From: Dyadobacter frigoris
GTDB lineage: Bacteria > Bacteroidota > Bacteroidia > Cytophagales > Spirosomataceae
Assembly: GCF_005280585.1 (NCBI RefSeq)
Contig: NZ_SZVO01000008.1
Location: 1 to 64,000 of the forward strand
Length of the DNA: 64,000 nucleotides
Direction of reading: 5' to 3'
Part shown: positions 57,590-64,000 of the stretch, piece after piece
Numbering within the stretch: position 1 is the first letter of the stretch
How the letters are laid out: the number at the start of each line of letters is the position of its first letter
Position numbers and translations under genes: made by a program
The notes under the pieces: generated by a model
Database searches by the model: none
The model's input: the letters and a program-made list of their open reading frames with translations, nothing else
What the model was told of the DNA's origin: nothing

Positions 57590-57913
57590 ATGAAAACGAT
57601 AAAATTCGCAATCGCAGCCGCGCTTTCTCTTGTGTCTGCTATTGGCTATGCGCAAAATCCATCCCCGCAGGCAATACCAATGCAGGATTCGTCAAGAATG
57701 AATCAGGGAAAAAAGCTGAATTCTACCCCGACGCCATTGCCCAGAACAGGGAGTCCTTCGGATGATACTTTGATCAGAGACCAAAGAACGCCAAACATGA
57801 ATATGGACTCAACCAAATGGGATAGTAAAAAAATGGACGGAATGAAAAAGGGCCGAAGAAAAGGTGGCTCCGGTGAAATGGATACGACCGGCACGAAAAG
57901 AAGAAAGAACTAG
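57590..57913 (+). CDS. Small exported basic protein
   Basis: 107 residues from ATG 57590 (MKTIKFAIAAALSLVSAIGY-AQ), an obvious signal peptide; frames upstream of this do not look coding. The mature part is low-complexity: Pro/Ser/Asn-rich, then Met/Lys/Arg/Gly-rich (KKMDGMKKGRRKGGSGEM) ending RRKN. Probably unstructured. No family or function recognised. A strong terminator follows at 57939. Confidence 0.65.
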   Translation: MKTIKFAIAAALSLVSAIGYAQNPSPQAIPMQDSSRMNQGKKLNSTPTPLPRTGSPSDDTLIRDQRTPNMNMDSTKWDSKKMDGMKKGRRKGGSGEMDTTGTKRRKN

Positions 57914-57938
57914 AAATTTATTACGTTATACTTTTTAA

Positions 57939-57975
57939 AATAACCTCCGGGATAATAGTACCGGAGGTTATTTTT
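57939..57975. terminator. Bidirectional intrinsic terminator
   Basis: AATAACCTCCGG (57939-57950) and CCGGAGGTTATT (57961-57972) form a perfect 12-bp stem with a 10-base loop, followed by TTTAT and preceded by AAAA. It is between the small exported protein and the convergent dioxygenase gene. Confidence 0.85.
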
Positions 57976-57979
57976 ATGC

Positions 57980-58951
57980 TTAATCTCTGTCGCCGAGATA
58001 TGCTTTCTTTTTCAATATCCGCATGGCCAATGAGCCTAATTTAATTTTTTTGTTCAGCAGCGTAAACAGGTTTTTCCCAACTTTTAGTGCGTTTATATTC
58101 TCTCCGTTATAGCTTTGTTTTACTTTTTCGCCTGTTACCATATTCACAAGTTCATCTCTCAGATAAAGTTGTTTTGTGACCATATTAGAAAGCATCGGTG
58201 TGTAATAATAGCAGTCTTTAAAAAAGTAATGCGTCACCTGCGACCATCGTGTTGAACCTTGTTTGGTAACCGGTGATCCGCCATGAATAATATTGGATGA
58301 CCAGATCAGTAAATCTCCTTTTTTTGCAAGGAATTTTTTCTTTTCAAATTGGTGGGCTTCTACAATTTTTTCTATGAAATCTTCATACTGAATATAATCT
58401 TTATAGGATGGCGTTTGCGCATCTGTCCGGATATATGAAAAGTCATATTCCAGAAGTTTTTGAGATCCCGGATAGTAAAAAACAGGGCCGTTTTCTTCGG
58501 TAATATCTTCCAGTGCAACCCAAACGCCGCACATAAATTTTGAAGGCAACGAGCTGAAATGTATCGTATCTGAATGTGCTCTTTGCTGCGAACCGAATTT
58601 GAAATTGAGCGTTTGAAAAGGAATAGGTTCCCGTCCGTAAAATACTTCGAGAATTTCAAGTAAAGCAGGATAACATGCCAATTCTTTTGAGGCTTCCGAA
58701 ACCTGCCACAAATCCTGGATTCTTCTTTCGTCACGCTGGGTTTTGATGGGGAAATCCGGATTAAATCCTTTGTTTTCCGCATCATCTTTCGTTTTGTCGA
58801 TCAAAGCATGAGGCAATAGCCCGGGAATCACAACAAAGCCGTTTTTCTGATAATCCAGTACATATTTCAGCTGTTGGTCAGTTAGTTTTTTTGTTTTTAA
58901 AATCTCTTCAAAAAAAGGCGATTCGATCCAGGGTAAATTAGCAGTAGGCAT
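57980..58951 (-). CDS. Phytanoyl-CoA dioxygenase (PhyH)-type Fe(II)/2-oxoglutarate oxygenase
   Basis: 323 residues. The iron site is readable: HSD in QRAHSDTIHFSS (His-x-Asp), and the distal His in NIIHGGSPVTKQGSTRWSQV with the 2-oxoglutarate-binding Arg a few residues later (STRWSQ). The N-terminal half starts NGFVVIPGLLPHALIDK. It probably hydroxylates a small molecule or a lipid-related substrate; bacterial members are diverse. It is a single-gene unit with its own terminator. Confidence 0.88.
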   Translation of the reverse strand: MPTANLPWIESPFFEEILKTKKLTDQQLKYVLDYQKNGFVVIPGLLPHALIDKTKDDAENKGFNPDFPIKTQRDERRIQDLWQVSEASKELACYPALLEILEVFYGREPIPFQTLNFKFGSQQRAHSDTIHFSSLPSKFMCGVWVALEDITEENGPVFYYPGSQKLLEYDFSYIRTDAQTPSYKDYIQYEDFIEKIVEAHQFEKKKFLAKKGDLLIWSSNIIHGGSPVTKQGSTRWSQVTHYFFKDCYYYTPMLSNMVTKQLYLRDELVNMVTGEKVKQSYNGENINALKVGKNLFTLLNKKIKLGSLAMRILKKKAYLGDRD

Positions 58952-59437
58952 ATAAAAGTTTTTACTTAATGATCAGAATTTTACGATTCGTTGTGGTATT
59001 ATATTACTCCCAAAATCATGACTCCTGCATTAGTTGAATAGTTGGAATTGATTGCTGCAAAAAGTAGCAGGATATTCTTGTGAGATTGAAATTATTGTTC
59101 CAAAGAATTGCAGCTTAACCTGATGCAAAACACTACATAGTATAAAGCTTTAACGTACATTTTATTGCTTTAACCTTTAAAGTTTTAAAATATTCTTTTA
59201 AAAGGTTTAATAATCAGCTGAGTTGTAAAGAGTCTAAGGAGGAAAGCTGTTTTTAAATTGGGCGGGTTACTGTTTGAAAATCGGTTAGAGTAATAATGAA
59301 GTTAAGGTAACTTTTGTAATGGTTGGAAAATCCCGGTCGTGACTGATCATGATTGCTGTGAGAAACCAGAATGAGCGATGGAAAAAATATATACTGATTT
59401 AAAGCAAAACTGCTGTTTAAATATTTTCTATTCCGGT
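58952..59437. other. Intergenic region, no gene seen
   Basis: AT-rich, with a few short self-complementary words around TTTTAAAATATTCTTTTAAA (about 59180-59200). Reading upstream of ATG 59438 in the epimerase frame is open back to 59378 but without a signal-like start. Promoters for the two divergent genes should lie here. Confidence 0.4.
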
Positions 59438-60346
59438 ATGAAATATTTTCAAAATTTTAAACTGATTTTCATTATTGGTTTAATCATACCTGGCTCGCAG
59501 GCAAATGCCCAAAAAACGAAAGGTGCAAAAAATATTTATAGCCGCGATAACCTCATAGCCTGGTGTATTGTGCCTTTTGATGTAAAAAACAGAGGTCCGG
59601 TTGAACGTTCCGAAATGCTCAATAAATTAGGGATCAACAAACTGGCTTATGACTGGCGCGAGAAACATATCCCGACTTTTGATGCCGAAATTGAAGCGTT
59701 AAAAGCACATCATATCACTTTACAGGCATTTTGGCTTCATTCCGGGCCAGAACCTGAAAATGATAAAAATCTGGTCTCTATTTTAGAAGTATTGAAAAGA
59801 AACAAAGTGAAAACCCAGCTCTGGCTTATGGTTAGCGGAATCAAAGGTCTTGACACCATGACGCAGGAAGAAAAGGTAAAAGCCCACGCAAAACCTATTT
59901 CTTATATCGCTGAAAAAGCAGCTGAAATTGGCTGCACAATCGGGCTTTATAACCATGGCGGCTGGTACGGAGAACCGGAGAATCAGCTGGAAATTATTAG
60001 CTATTTGAAAAAACCAAACATAGGAATTGTTTATAATTTCCATCACGCCGAAGAACAAATTGACCGGTTTCCCAAATTTTTTCCGGAAATTCTTCCTCGT
60101 TTGCTGGCAATAAATTTATCAGGCCTGAAAAAAGGAAATCCGGTTAAAGTGGTTCCTATAGGGCAGGGAGATGCTGAAACTGAAATGATACGCATTGTAA
60201 AAAACAGTAAATACAGTGGCCCTATCGGGATAATCAATGAAGAGACTGCGCCTGATGCAGAAGTTGGGCTAACGATGAATATTGATGGTTTGAAAAAAAT
60301 ACTGAAAGAACTGGGCGATTCGGCTGCACTGAAAACATATAATTAA
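59438..60346 (+). CDS. Exported sugar-phosphate-isomerase/epimerase-like TIM-barrel protein
   Basis: 302 residues from ATG 59438 (MKYFQNFKLIFIIGLIIPGS, ending in QANAQ), a clean signal peptide; an ATG 60 bases upstream would bury it. The barrel has the AP-endonuclease-2 pattern: EMLNKLGINKLAYDWREKHI, AHHITLQAFWLHSGPEPEND, GCTIGLYNHGGWYGEPE with its metal-ligand-like His, and GIVYNFHHAEEQIDRFPKF. Exported members of this family are common in Bacteroidota carbohydrate gene sets; the reaction is unknown. Its 3' end overlaps the convergent DUF218 gene by 4 bases. Confidence 0.88.
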   Translation: MKYFQNFKLIFIIGLIIPGSQANAQKTKGAKNIYSRDNLIAWCIVPFDVKNRGPVERSEMLNKLGINKLAYDWREKHIPTFDAEIEALKAHHITLQAFWLHSGPEPENDKNLVSILEVLKRNKVKTQLWLMVSGIKGLDTMTQEEKVKAHAKPISYIAEKAAEIGCTIGLYNHGGWYGEPENQLEIISYLKKPNIGIVYNFHHAEEQIDRFPKFFPEILPRLLAINLSGLKKGNPVKVVPIGQGDAETEMIRIVKNSKYSGPIGIINEETAPDAEVGLTMNIDGLKKILKELGDSAALKTYN

Positions 60347-60837
60347 AAACGTACACCATGATCCCTCAGATCTTGCAAAGCAGTTTTCTCATGCTGAATT
60401 AACTGATTTAATATTTCCGGATTAATATTTACAGACGAAGCCAGCGAAAATGAAAAATCTGTAAAAGGTGCATAAACGGCGTCGAATATCAGTTTTGCTC
60501 TGTCAAAATGATAGTCTGAGGTAACAATAATAATTTTTTCGGGCTTGTATTGTGTTATAATCCATTTGGAAAGTGTGGCATCTTCCACGGAATGCCGCGA
60601 TTCTGTAAGTCCAATAATATCCTCTTCCCTGATATTTTTAGAAAGTAAGTTTTGTTTTAAATAATACGCGTGCGGTTTATCACTTGTATTGAAGTGTTGA
60701 CCAAAACCACCGGTTAAAACGATCTTGTAAGTTCCGGATACATATAATTTTTGGCAAACGGTCAGTCTGCTTTTTGCCATTTCACTGAGCGTTCCGTCCG
60801 GTTCGTTGGGCGATCCCAGAACAAGAATAATTTTCAT
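60343..60837 (-). CDS. DUF218/YdcF-type protein
   Basis: 164 residues with the ElyC/SanA/YdcF fold: IILVLGSPNEPDGTLSEMAK at the start, VLTGGFGQHF, TESRHSVEDATLSKWII with the conserved E-S-x-x-T/S-x-x-N-like helix, and IIIVTSDYHFDRAKLIFDAV. No membrane segment, so unlike SanA it is probably cytoplasmic. The group binds or moves nucleotide- or lipid-linked precursors; the role here is unknown. Convergent with the epimerase gene. Confidence 0.85.
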   Translation of the reverse strand: MKIILVLGSPNEPDGTLSEMAKSRLTVCQKLYVSGTYKIVLTGGFGQHFNTSDKPHAYYLKQNLLSKNIREEDIIGLTESRHSVEDATLSKWIITQYKPEKIIIVTSDYHFDRAKLIFDAVYAPFTDFSFSLASSVNINPEILNQLIQHEKTALQDLRDHGVRF

Positions 60838-60862
60838 TTAATTGGTAAAGTTTCTGCTGTAA

Positions 60863-61384
60863 TTGTTAACCGACAAGATATTGAAAAAACAATTTTTAAA
60901 CCAGCTTATCAATTTTCTCTGGACTATTTTGTGCTTTGCACCCGTAATTTTCTTTTGGCTGTTAGCAGGCCCAGGTACATGGTTTTACGGATTTCTTGTC
61001 GCAAGTTTTTTTTCGGGCTTTTTATCTTCCCGGTTTTTTCAATTGAGTAATATTCCCCAATATTATGAAAAACCGGGAGTCAAATGGATCAGGAAATTTG
61101 TCCAAAATGGTGATTTGGTAAATCGTTTATTCAAAAAAGACAATACAATTGATACGACGATAAAGAATAAAAACTACGCAGAAAAGTATCTGAAAACTGT
61201 TTCAATGTATGAAAAGTATCACGTTATCTGCTTCGTATTCTTTTGTCTTTCAGGAATTTTTGCGATATTCAAACATAAATTTGTGTATTTCATTCTGATC
61301 ATGGCGGGCAATATTCTTTACAATCTTTGTCCTGTTATTTTACAACAATACAACAGAGCGCGGATTCTCAGATTGATAAAATAG
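60863..61384 (+). CDS. Glycosyl-4,4'-diaponeurosporenoate acyltransferase-like membrane protein
   Basis: Up to 173 residues. Start is TTG at 60863 or TTG 60881 (KKQFLNQLINFLW); no ATG fits. Four membrane helices. The family's features are visible: YYEKPGVKWIRKFVQNGDLV then NRLFKKD in the middle, YEKYHVICFVFF, and the C-terminal NILYNLCPVILQQYNRARIL, which matches the N-I-Y-P-x-x-L-Q-R-Y-N-R-A-R ending of CrtO-type acyltransferases. These acylate sugar residues on carotenoids. No carotenoid gene is nearby in the window, so the substrate may differ. Confidence 0.7.
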   Translation: MLTDKILKKQFLNQLINFLWTILCFAPVIFFWLLAGPGTWFYGFLVASFFSGFLSSRFFQLSNIPQYYEKPGVKWIRKFVQNGDLVNRLFKKDNTIDTTIKNKNYAEKYLKTVSMYEKYHVICFVFFCLSGIFAIFKHKFVYFILIMAGNILYNLCPVILQQYNRARILRLIK

Positions 61385-61405
61385 CTGGTTTTAGTATACT
61401 TCGAT

Positions 61406-61903
61406 TTAAGCTTTTTCAATTAATATACATAGCTCCGTAACCCATTTTTCAGGCTCGGGTTCCGCTGCCGGATCAGAAACGTAAAGTTCTACCCGGCATC
61501 CAACCAATTCGCCATCATCCATCACACCGCGATCTTTATAGCCATTTTGAATGATCCATTCATCCAGTGAAATATGAGCCTGACGCAGGTTTTTATAATC
61601 TCCGGTAAAAGTCAGAACGGCATAATCTCCTTCGGGGAATGCTCGGGAAATAATTCTGTTGTCGCCATTTACCTTTGTTTTTGTTGGTACCCCTACATCC
61701 ACAATCAGGTTACTGTGTTCATCCATTGATAGATAGCGAAAAAACGGTGCGCCATTTCCTTCAATATTTTCCTTCCCCATCCAGATGAAAACCTCGGAAA
61801 TAAGCGGTGGTAATACCGTCGGGATTTCGGCCATACTCACTTTTTGCCTGATCGCAACATAAGGTTCGGCCTCTAAGAATTCTATTTTTGGTTCCGTTGT
61901 CAT
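61406..61903 (-). CDS. GyrI-like (AraC effector-binding type) protein
   Basis: 165 residues, one GyrI-like/SOUL-fold ligand-binding domain: EPYVAIRQKVSMAEIPTVLP then PLISEVFIWM, VDVGVPTKTKVNGDNRIISR, FPEGDYAVLTFTGDYKNLRQ and CRVELYVSDPAAEPEPEKWV near the end. No DNA-binding part. Such stand-alone domains bind small amphipathic molecules. Convergent with the acyltransferase-like gene. Confidence 0.88.
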   Translation of the reverse strand: MTTEPKIEFLEAEPYVAIRQKVSMAEIPTVLPPLISEVFIWMGKENIEGNGAPFFRYLSMDEHSNLIVDVGVPTKTKVNGDNRIISRAFPEGDYAVLTFTGDYKNLRQAHISLDEWIIQNGYKDRGVMDDGELVGCRVELYVSDPAAEPEPEKWVTELCILIEKA

Positions 61904-62039
61904 GGTATTGTAGTTTAAAAGATAAGACGGATATCAGGACTTTTGCAAAAGCTAAATTACACGGTTGGTTCAATTTTCACAAAGGTAAAATATGACAATT
62001 TCAGAGGGTATCTGCGACAGTTTTGAGAGACTTGGAAAG

Positions 62040-62255
62040 CTACTCTTCCAGCATCTCTTTTCTTATCTTTTTAAAATCTTCTTCACCTATTTCAAAAAAT
62101 TCCGTCCGAAAAGGGAAGCCCCGGGATTTTTATTTTTGATAAAATCCAGACTTTCAATGAGCGGCAAAATCGAAACATCATGAGATTTCAGAAATTTCAC
62201 GCTTGATATGGTCTTTTGAAACGACCACGATCCGGTATTTTGGTTTGTTTTCCAT
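62040..62255 (-). pseudogene. Small protein gene broken by two frameshifts (unrecognised)
   Basis: From ATG 62255 the frame reads MENKPKYRIVVVSKDHIKRE then ISEIS and stops. The next frame continues DVSILPLIESLDFIKNKNPG then ASLFGRNF. A third reads FFEIGEEDFKKIRKEMLEE to TAG at 62040-62042. Joined, they make about 72 residues. No family is recognised. Three frames of protein-like text in a row argue for a decayed gene rather than chance. Confidence 0.4.
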
Positions 62256-62455
62256 TTTGGAAGGAAATTGGCAATGGATAAAATATTATGGATATTTAGA
62301 ATTAAAAGCCATTCGGGATTTTAAAAGTACCCGGTTTTCGGTTCGCAATTTAACCGGTTTGTATTGATTTTGAAATCTTTATAAATCGGGCAACTATTAT
62401 TTTCGTTTTGAAAAAAGCGAATTTGTATTATTGCAAAGTAAAATCAGCAGGAAAT

Positions 62456-63034
62456 ATGTTCGAAAATCTGGTCCGGCACATACAAAAATTTGTTGCTTTA
62501 AATGAAGAGGAACAGATTATTTTGAGATCTTATGTCAAATTTGAAAGTATAAAAAAGAAACAATACCTGTTGGAAGAAGGACATGTTTGTCACGCTAACT
62601 GGTTTATTGGCAAAGGTTGTCTCAGAAGTTATACGCTTAAAGAAAACGGCAATAAGCAGATGGTTCAGTTTGCCATTGAAAATTGGTGGCTTACCGATTA
62701 TTTTAGTTTTGAACAGAAAAAACCGTCACAACTTTTTATTCAGGCCGTTGAGGATTGTGAGCTGATCAGCATTGACGACCGGATTCAGGATGAATTATTT
62801 ATCAAAATACCGCAGCTTGAACGTTATTTTCGGTTAATTGTCCAAAAATCATATGCCGCTTCGCTTATGCGTTTGCAGTATATGTTCAATCTTTCTCCAG
62901 AGGAACGCTTTCATCATTTTAATAATAATTTCCCGTCTTTTATTCAACGCGTGCCGCAATATATGCTGGCCTCATATCTTGGTTTTACACCTGAATTTTT
63001 AAGCAAAATCAGAGCGAAAATTGCGGATTCCTGA
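62456..63034 (+). CDS. Crp/Fnr-family transcriptional regulator
   Basis: 192 residues from ATG 62456 (MFENLVRHIQKFVALNEEEQ); a TTG 48 bases upstream is less likely. The cyclic-nucleotide-binding barrel (about 20-125) has YLLEEGHVCHANWFIGKGCL and LRSYTLKENGNKQMVQFAIE. The C-terminal helix-turn-helix is short (QRVPQYMLASYLGFTPEFLS, KIRAKIADS). No Cys cluster, so not an iron-sulfur Fnr. In Bacteroidota such proteins often sit beside a small redox gene, here the AhpD-like gene 76 bases downstream. Confidence 0.9.
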   Translation: MFENLVRHIQKFVALNEEEQIILRSYVKFESIKKKQYLLEEGHVCHANWFIGKGCLRSYTLKENGNKQMVQFAIENWWLTDYFSFEQKKPSQLFIQAVEDCELISIDDRIQDELFIKIPQLERYFRLIVQKSYAASLMRLQYMFNLSPEERFHHFNNNFPSFIQRVPQYMLASYLGFTPEFLSKIRAKIADS

Positions 63035-63110
63035 TTTTTCTTAACCACGATTAAGTTTTTTTGGATGATGAAGTCGGAAATTTGTGACGTCATTAATCTA
63101 AAAAATAATA

Positions 63111-63551
63111 ATGGAAAAGAGAATCAACATTGCCGAAACAGAGCCGGCTGCTTATAAAGCCATGCTAGGCCTGGAAAAATATATTGGAAGTACTGCGCTG
63201 ACTGCAACACATAAAAATCTGATCAAAATCCGTGGTTCTCAAATTAACGGATGTGCATTTTGTATTAACATGCATACCAAAGAGGCGCGCGCAATAGGGG
63301 AAACTGAGCAGCGTATTTATGCATTAAACGCCTGGCGGGAAACTCCTTTTTTTACTGAAGAAGAACGGGCGGTTCTGGCGCTTTCGGAAGAAGTTACCCT
63401 GATTCAAAATCATGTTTCTGATAATACATATAAGAATGCCATTGCACTATTAGGCGATCATTATGTGGCCCAGGTAATTATGGCGGCCATTGCAATTAAC
63501 GCATGGAATAGAATTGGGATTGCAACAAATCTGATGCCTGTTTTGGATTGA
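63111..63551 (+). CDS. Carboxymuconolactone decarboxylase (AhpD-like) protein
   Basis: 146 residues with the AhpD-type redox site: GCAFCINMHTKEARAIGE (about 45-62) with CxxC and a His three residues after the second Cys. Starts MEKRINIAETEPAAYKAMLG. These proteins act as peroxidases or thiol-disulfide enzymes. It lies directly after the Crp/Fnr-type regulator on the same strand, a common pair that suggests control by that regulator. Confidence 0.93.
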   Translation: MEKRINIAETEPAAYKAMLGLEKYIGSTALTATHKNLIKIRGSQINGCAFCINMHTKEARAIGETEQRIYALNAWRETPFFTEEERAVLALSEEVTLIQNHVSDNTYKNAIALLGDHYVAQVIMAAIAINAWNRIGIATNLMPVLD

Positions 63552-63712
63552 AATTGGGGGTGTCTTTCTTAGGTTGTTTAAGGATTTGGGCTTGTTTGAA
63601 GTTTTATTATCTGTCTGGTTTTTTGGGCGCGAGAGATTTTTTATTATCCGTCCGACGGTAGTAAAAACCTGAAATTATCTATGATTTTGACGATTTCGGC
63701 ACCAAATAATTT

Positions 63713-64000
63713 TCAATGTACAATCCCAACTCTCAATGCTTTCAACCCCGAAATTCCCTGCAAATCTTCAACATCCATTTTTTCAATTGTCTTTTCCAGA
63801 ATATGTTCAGCCTGAAGTATTCTTAAATATTCAACGTATTCTTTTTCCTCGGTTTCATTGAGATAAACAATCGTTATAAATCCGGTTTTGGTTATACGCT
63901 CGGTTGTTCCCTGGATAAAGGCTTTGTCAATCCTCTTTTTCACGATTTCATAACGGGCGTTGTAACTTCCGTCGATGTCAAACCGTTTTTCGTCCATACG
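63713..64000 (-). CDS. GAF-domain-like protein, C-terminal part (probably cut by window edge)
   Basis: About 95 residues in view ending ISGLKALRVGIVH. RFDIDGSYNARYEIVKKRID then KAFIQGTTERITKTGFITIV resembles the C-terminal end of a known Bacteroidota GAF-domain protein type, in which more residues precede it. The frame is open at the window edge (an Arg codon precedes the Met at 63997), so the start is probably outside. The role is unknown. Confidence 0.6.
   Translation of the reverse strand, partial: RMDEKRFDIDGSYNARYEIVKKRIDKAFIQGTTERITKTGFITIVYLNETEEKEYVEYLRILQAEHILEKTIEKMDVEDLQGISGLKALRVGIVH

Noticed and set aside
61992..62183. 63-codon plus-strand frame
   Set aside because: Opposite the frame-broken minus-strand gene at 62040-62255, which reads more like protein.

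Overview
The window looks like a chromosomal segment of a Bacteroidota bacterium, most likely Cytophagales (Dyadobacter/Spirosomaceae-like). This is inferred from the gene content (a reporter-propeller hybrid histidine kinase beside a TonB-dependent receptor, DUF3078, GIN-domain and GH109 proteins, a GH9-deacetylase fusion), moderate-to-low GC, and a good match to the Bacteroidota promoter form TTTG-N19-TAnnTTTG. No rRNA, tRNA or CRISPR array was seen.

Left arm (1-24 kb): accessory and decaying DNA. It starts inside an IS1182-type transposase. Next come a broken tyrosine integrase and a broken secreted protein, separated by a 140-bp relic made of two IS21-type ends. Further remnants follow: a thioredoxin-like protein, the C-terminus of a sigma-54 activator, an HxlR regulator, a small lipoprotein with an amber codon and a VOC protein with an internal deletion. 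Intact genes lie between them: hydrolases, a carboxylesterase, a Nudix/winged-helix regulator, a SDR gene with an AraC regulator, KatG, a ThuA protein and a serine beta-lactamase-like hydrolase. From 10.2 to 14.2 kb there is a REP system: a RAYT transposase gene bounded by inverted REP palindromes, plus two non-autonomous REP pairs with related spacers.

Middle (24.9-46.8 kb): a signalling block (double-receiver protein, single receiver, CheB-CheR-PAS-histidine kinase fusion), ribose-5-phosphate isomerase A, and a carbohydrate block (GH9-CE4 fusion, beta-propeller glycosidase-like protein, CBM9-like protein). Two paralogous ~110-aa proteins of unknown function with similar upstream leaders flank the rpiA-carbohydrate stretch. 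A four-gene YtrA-type operon (ABC ATPase, membrane protein, GntR regulator, GIN-domain protein) comes next, then DUF3078, an M20 peptidase, a lipoprotein, and a NagB-like / GH109 pair suited to amino-sugar release and use.

Right arm (46.9-64 kb): a truncated isochorismatase-like gene, then a TonB-dependent receptor divergent from a 1381-aa propeller hybrid kinase that ends in two receivers and has no DNA-binding domain. These are followed by a repeat-rich exported protein, two tandem paralogous exported proteins, a LigT-like protein, a PhyH-type dioxygenase, an exported TIM-barrel epimerase-like protein, a DUF218 protein, a carotenoid acyltransferase-like membrane protein, a GyrI-like protein, and a Crp/Fnr regulator beside an AhpD-like protein. 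The window ends in a GAF-type protein that is probably cut by the right edge.
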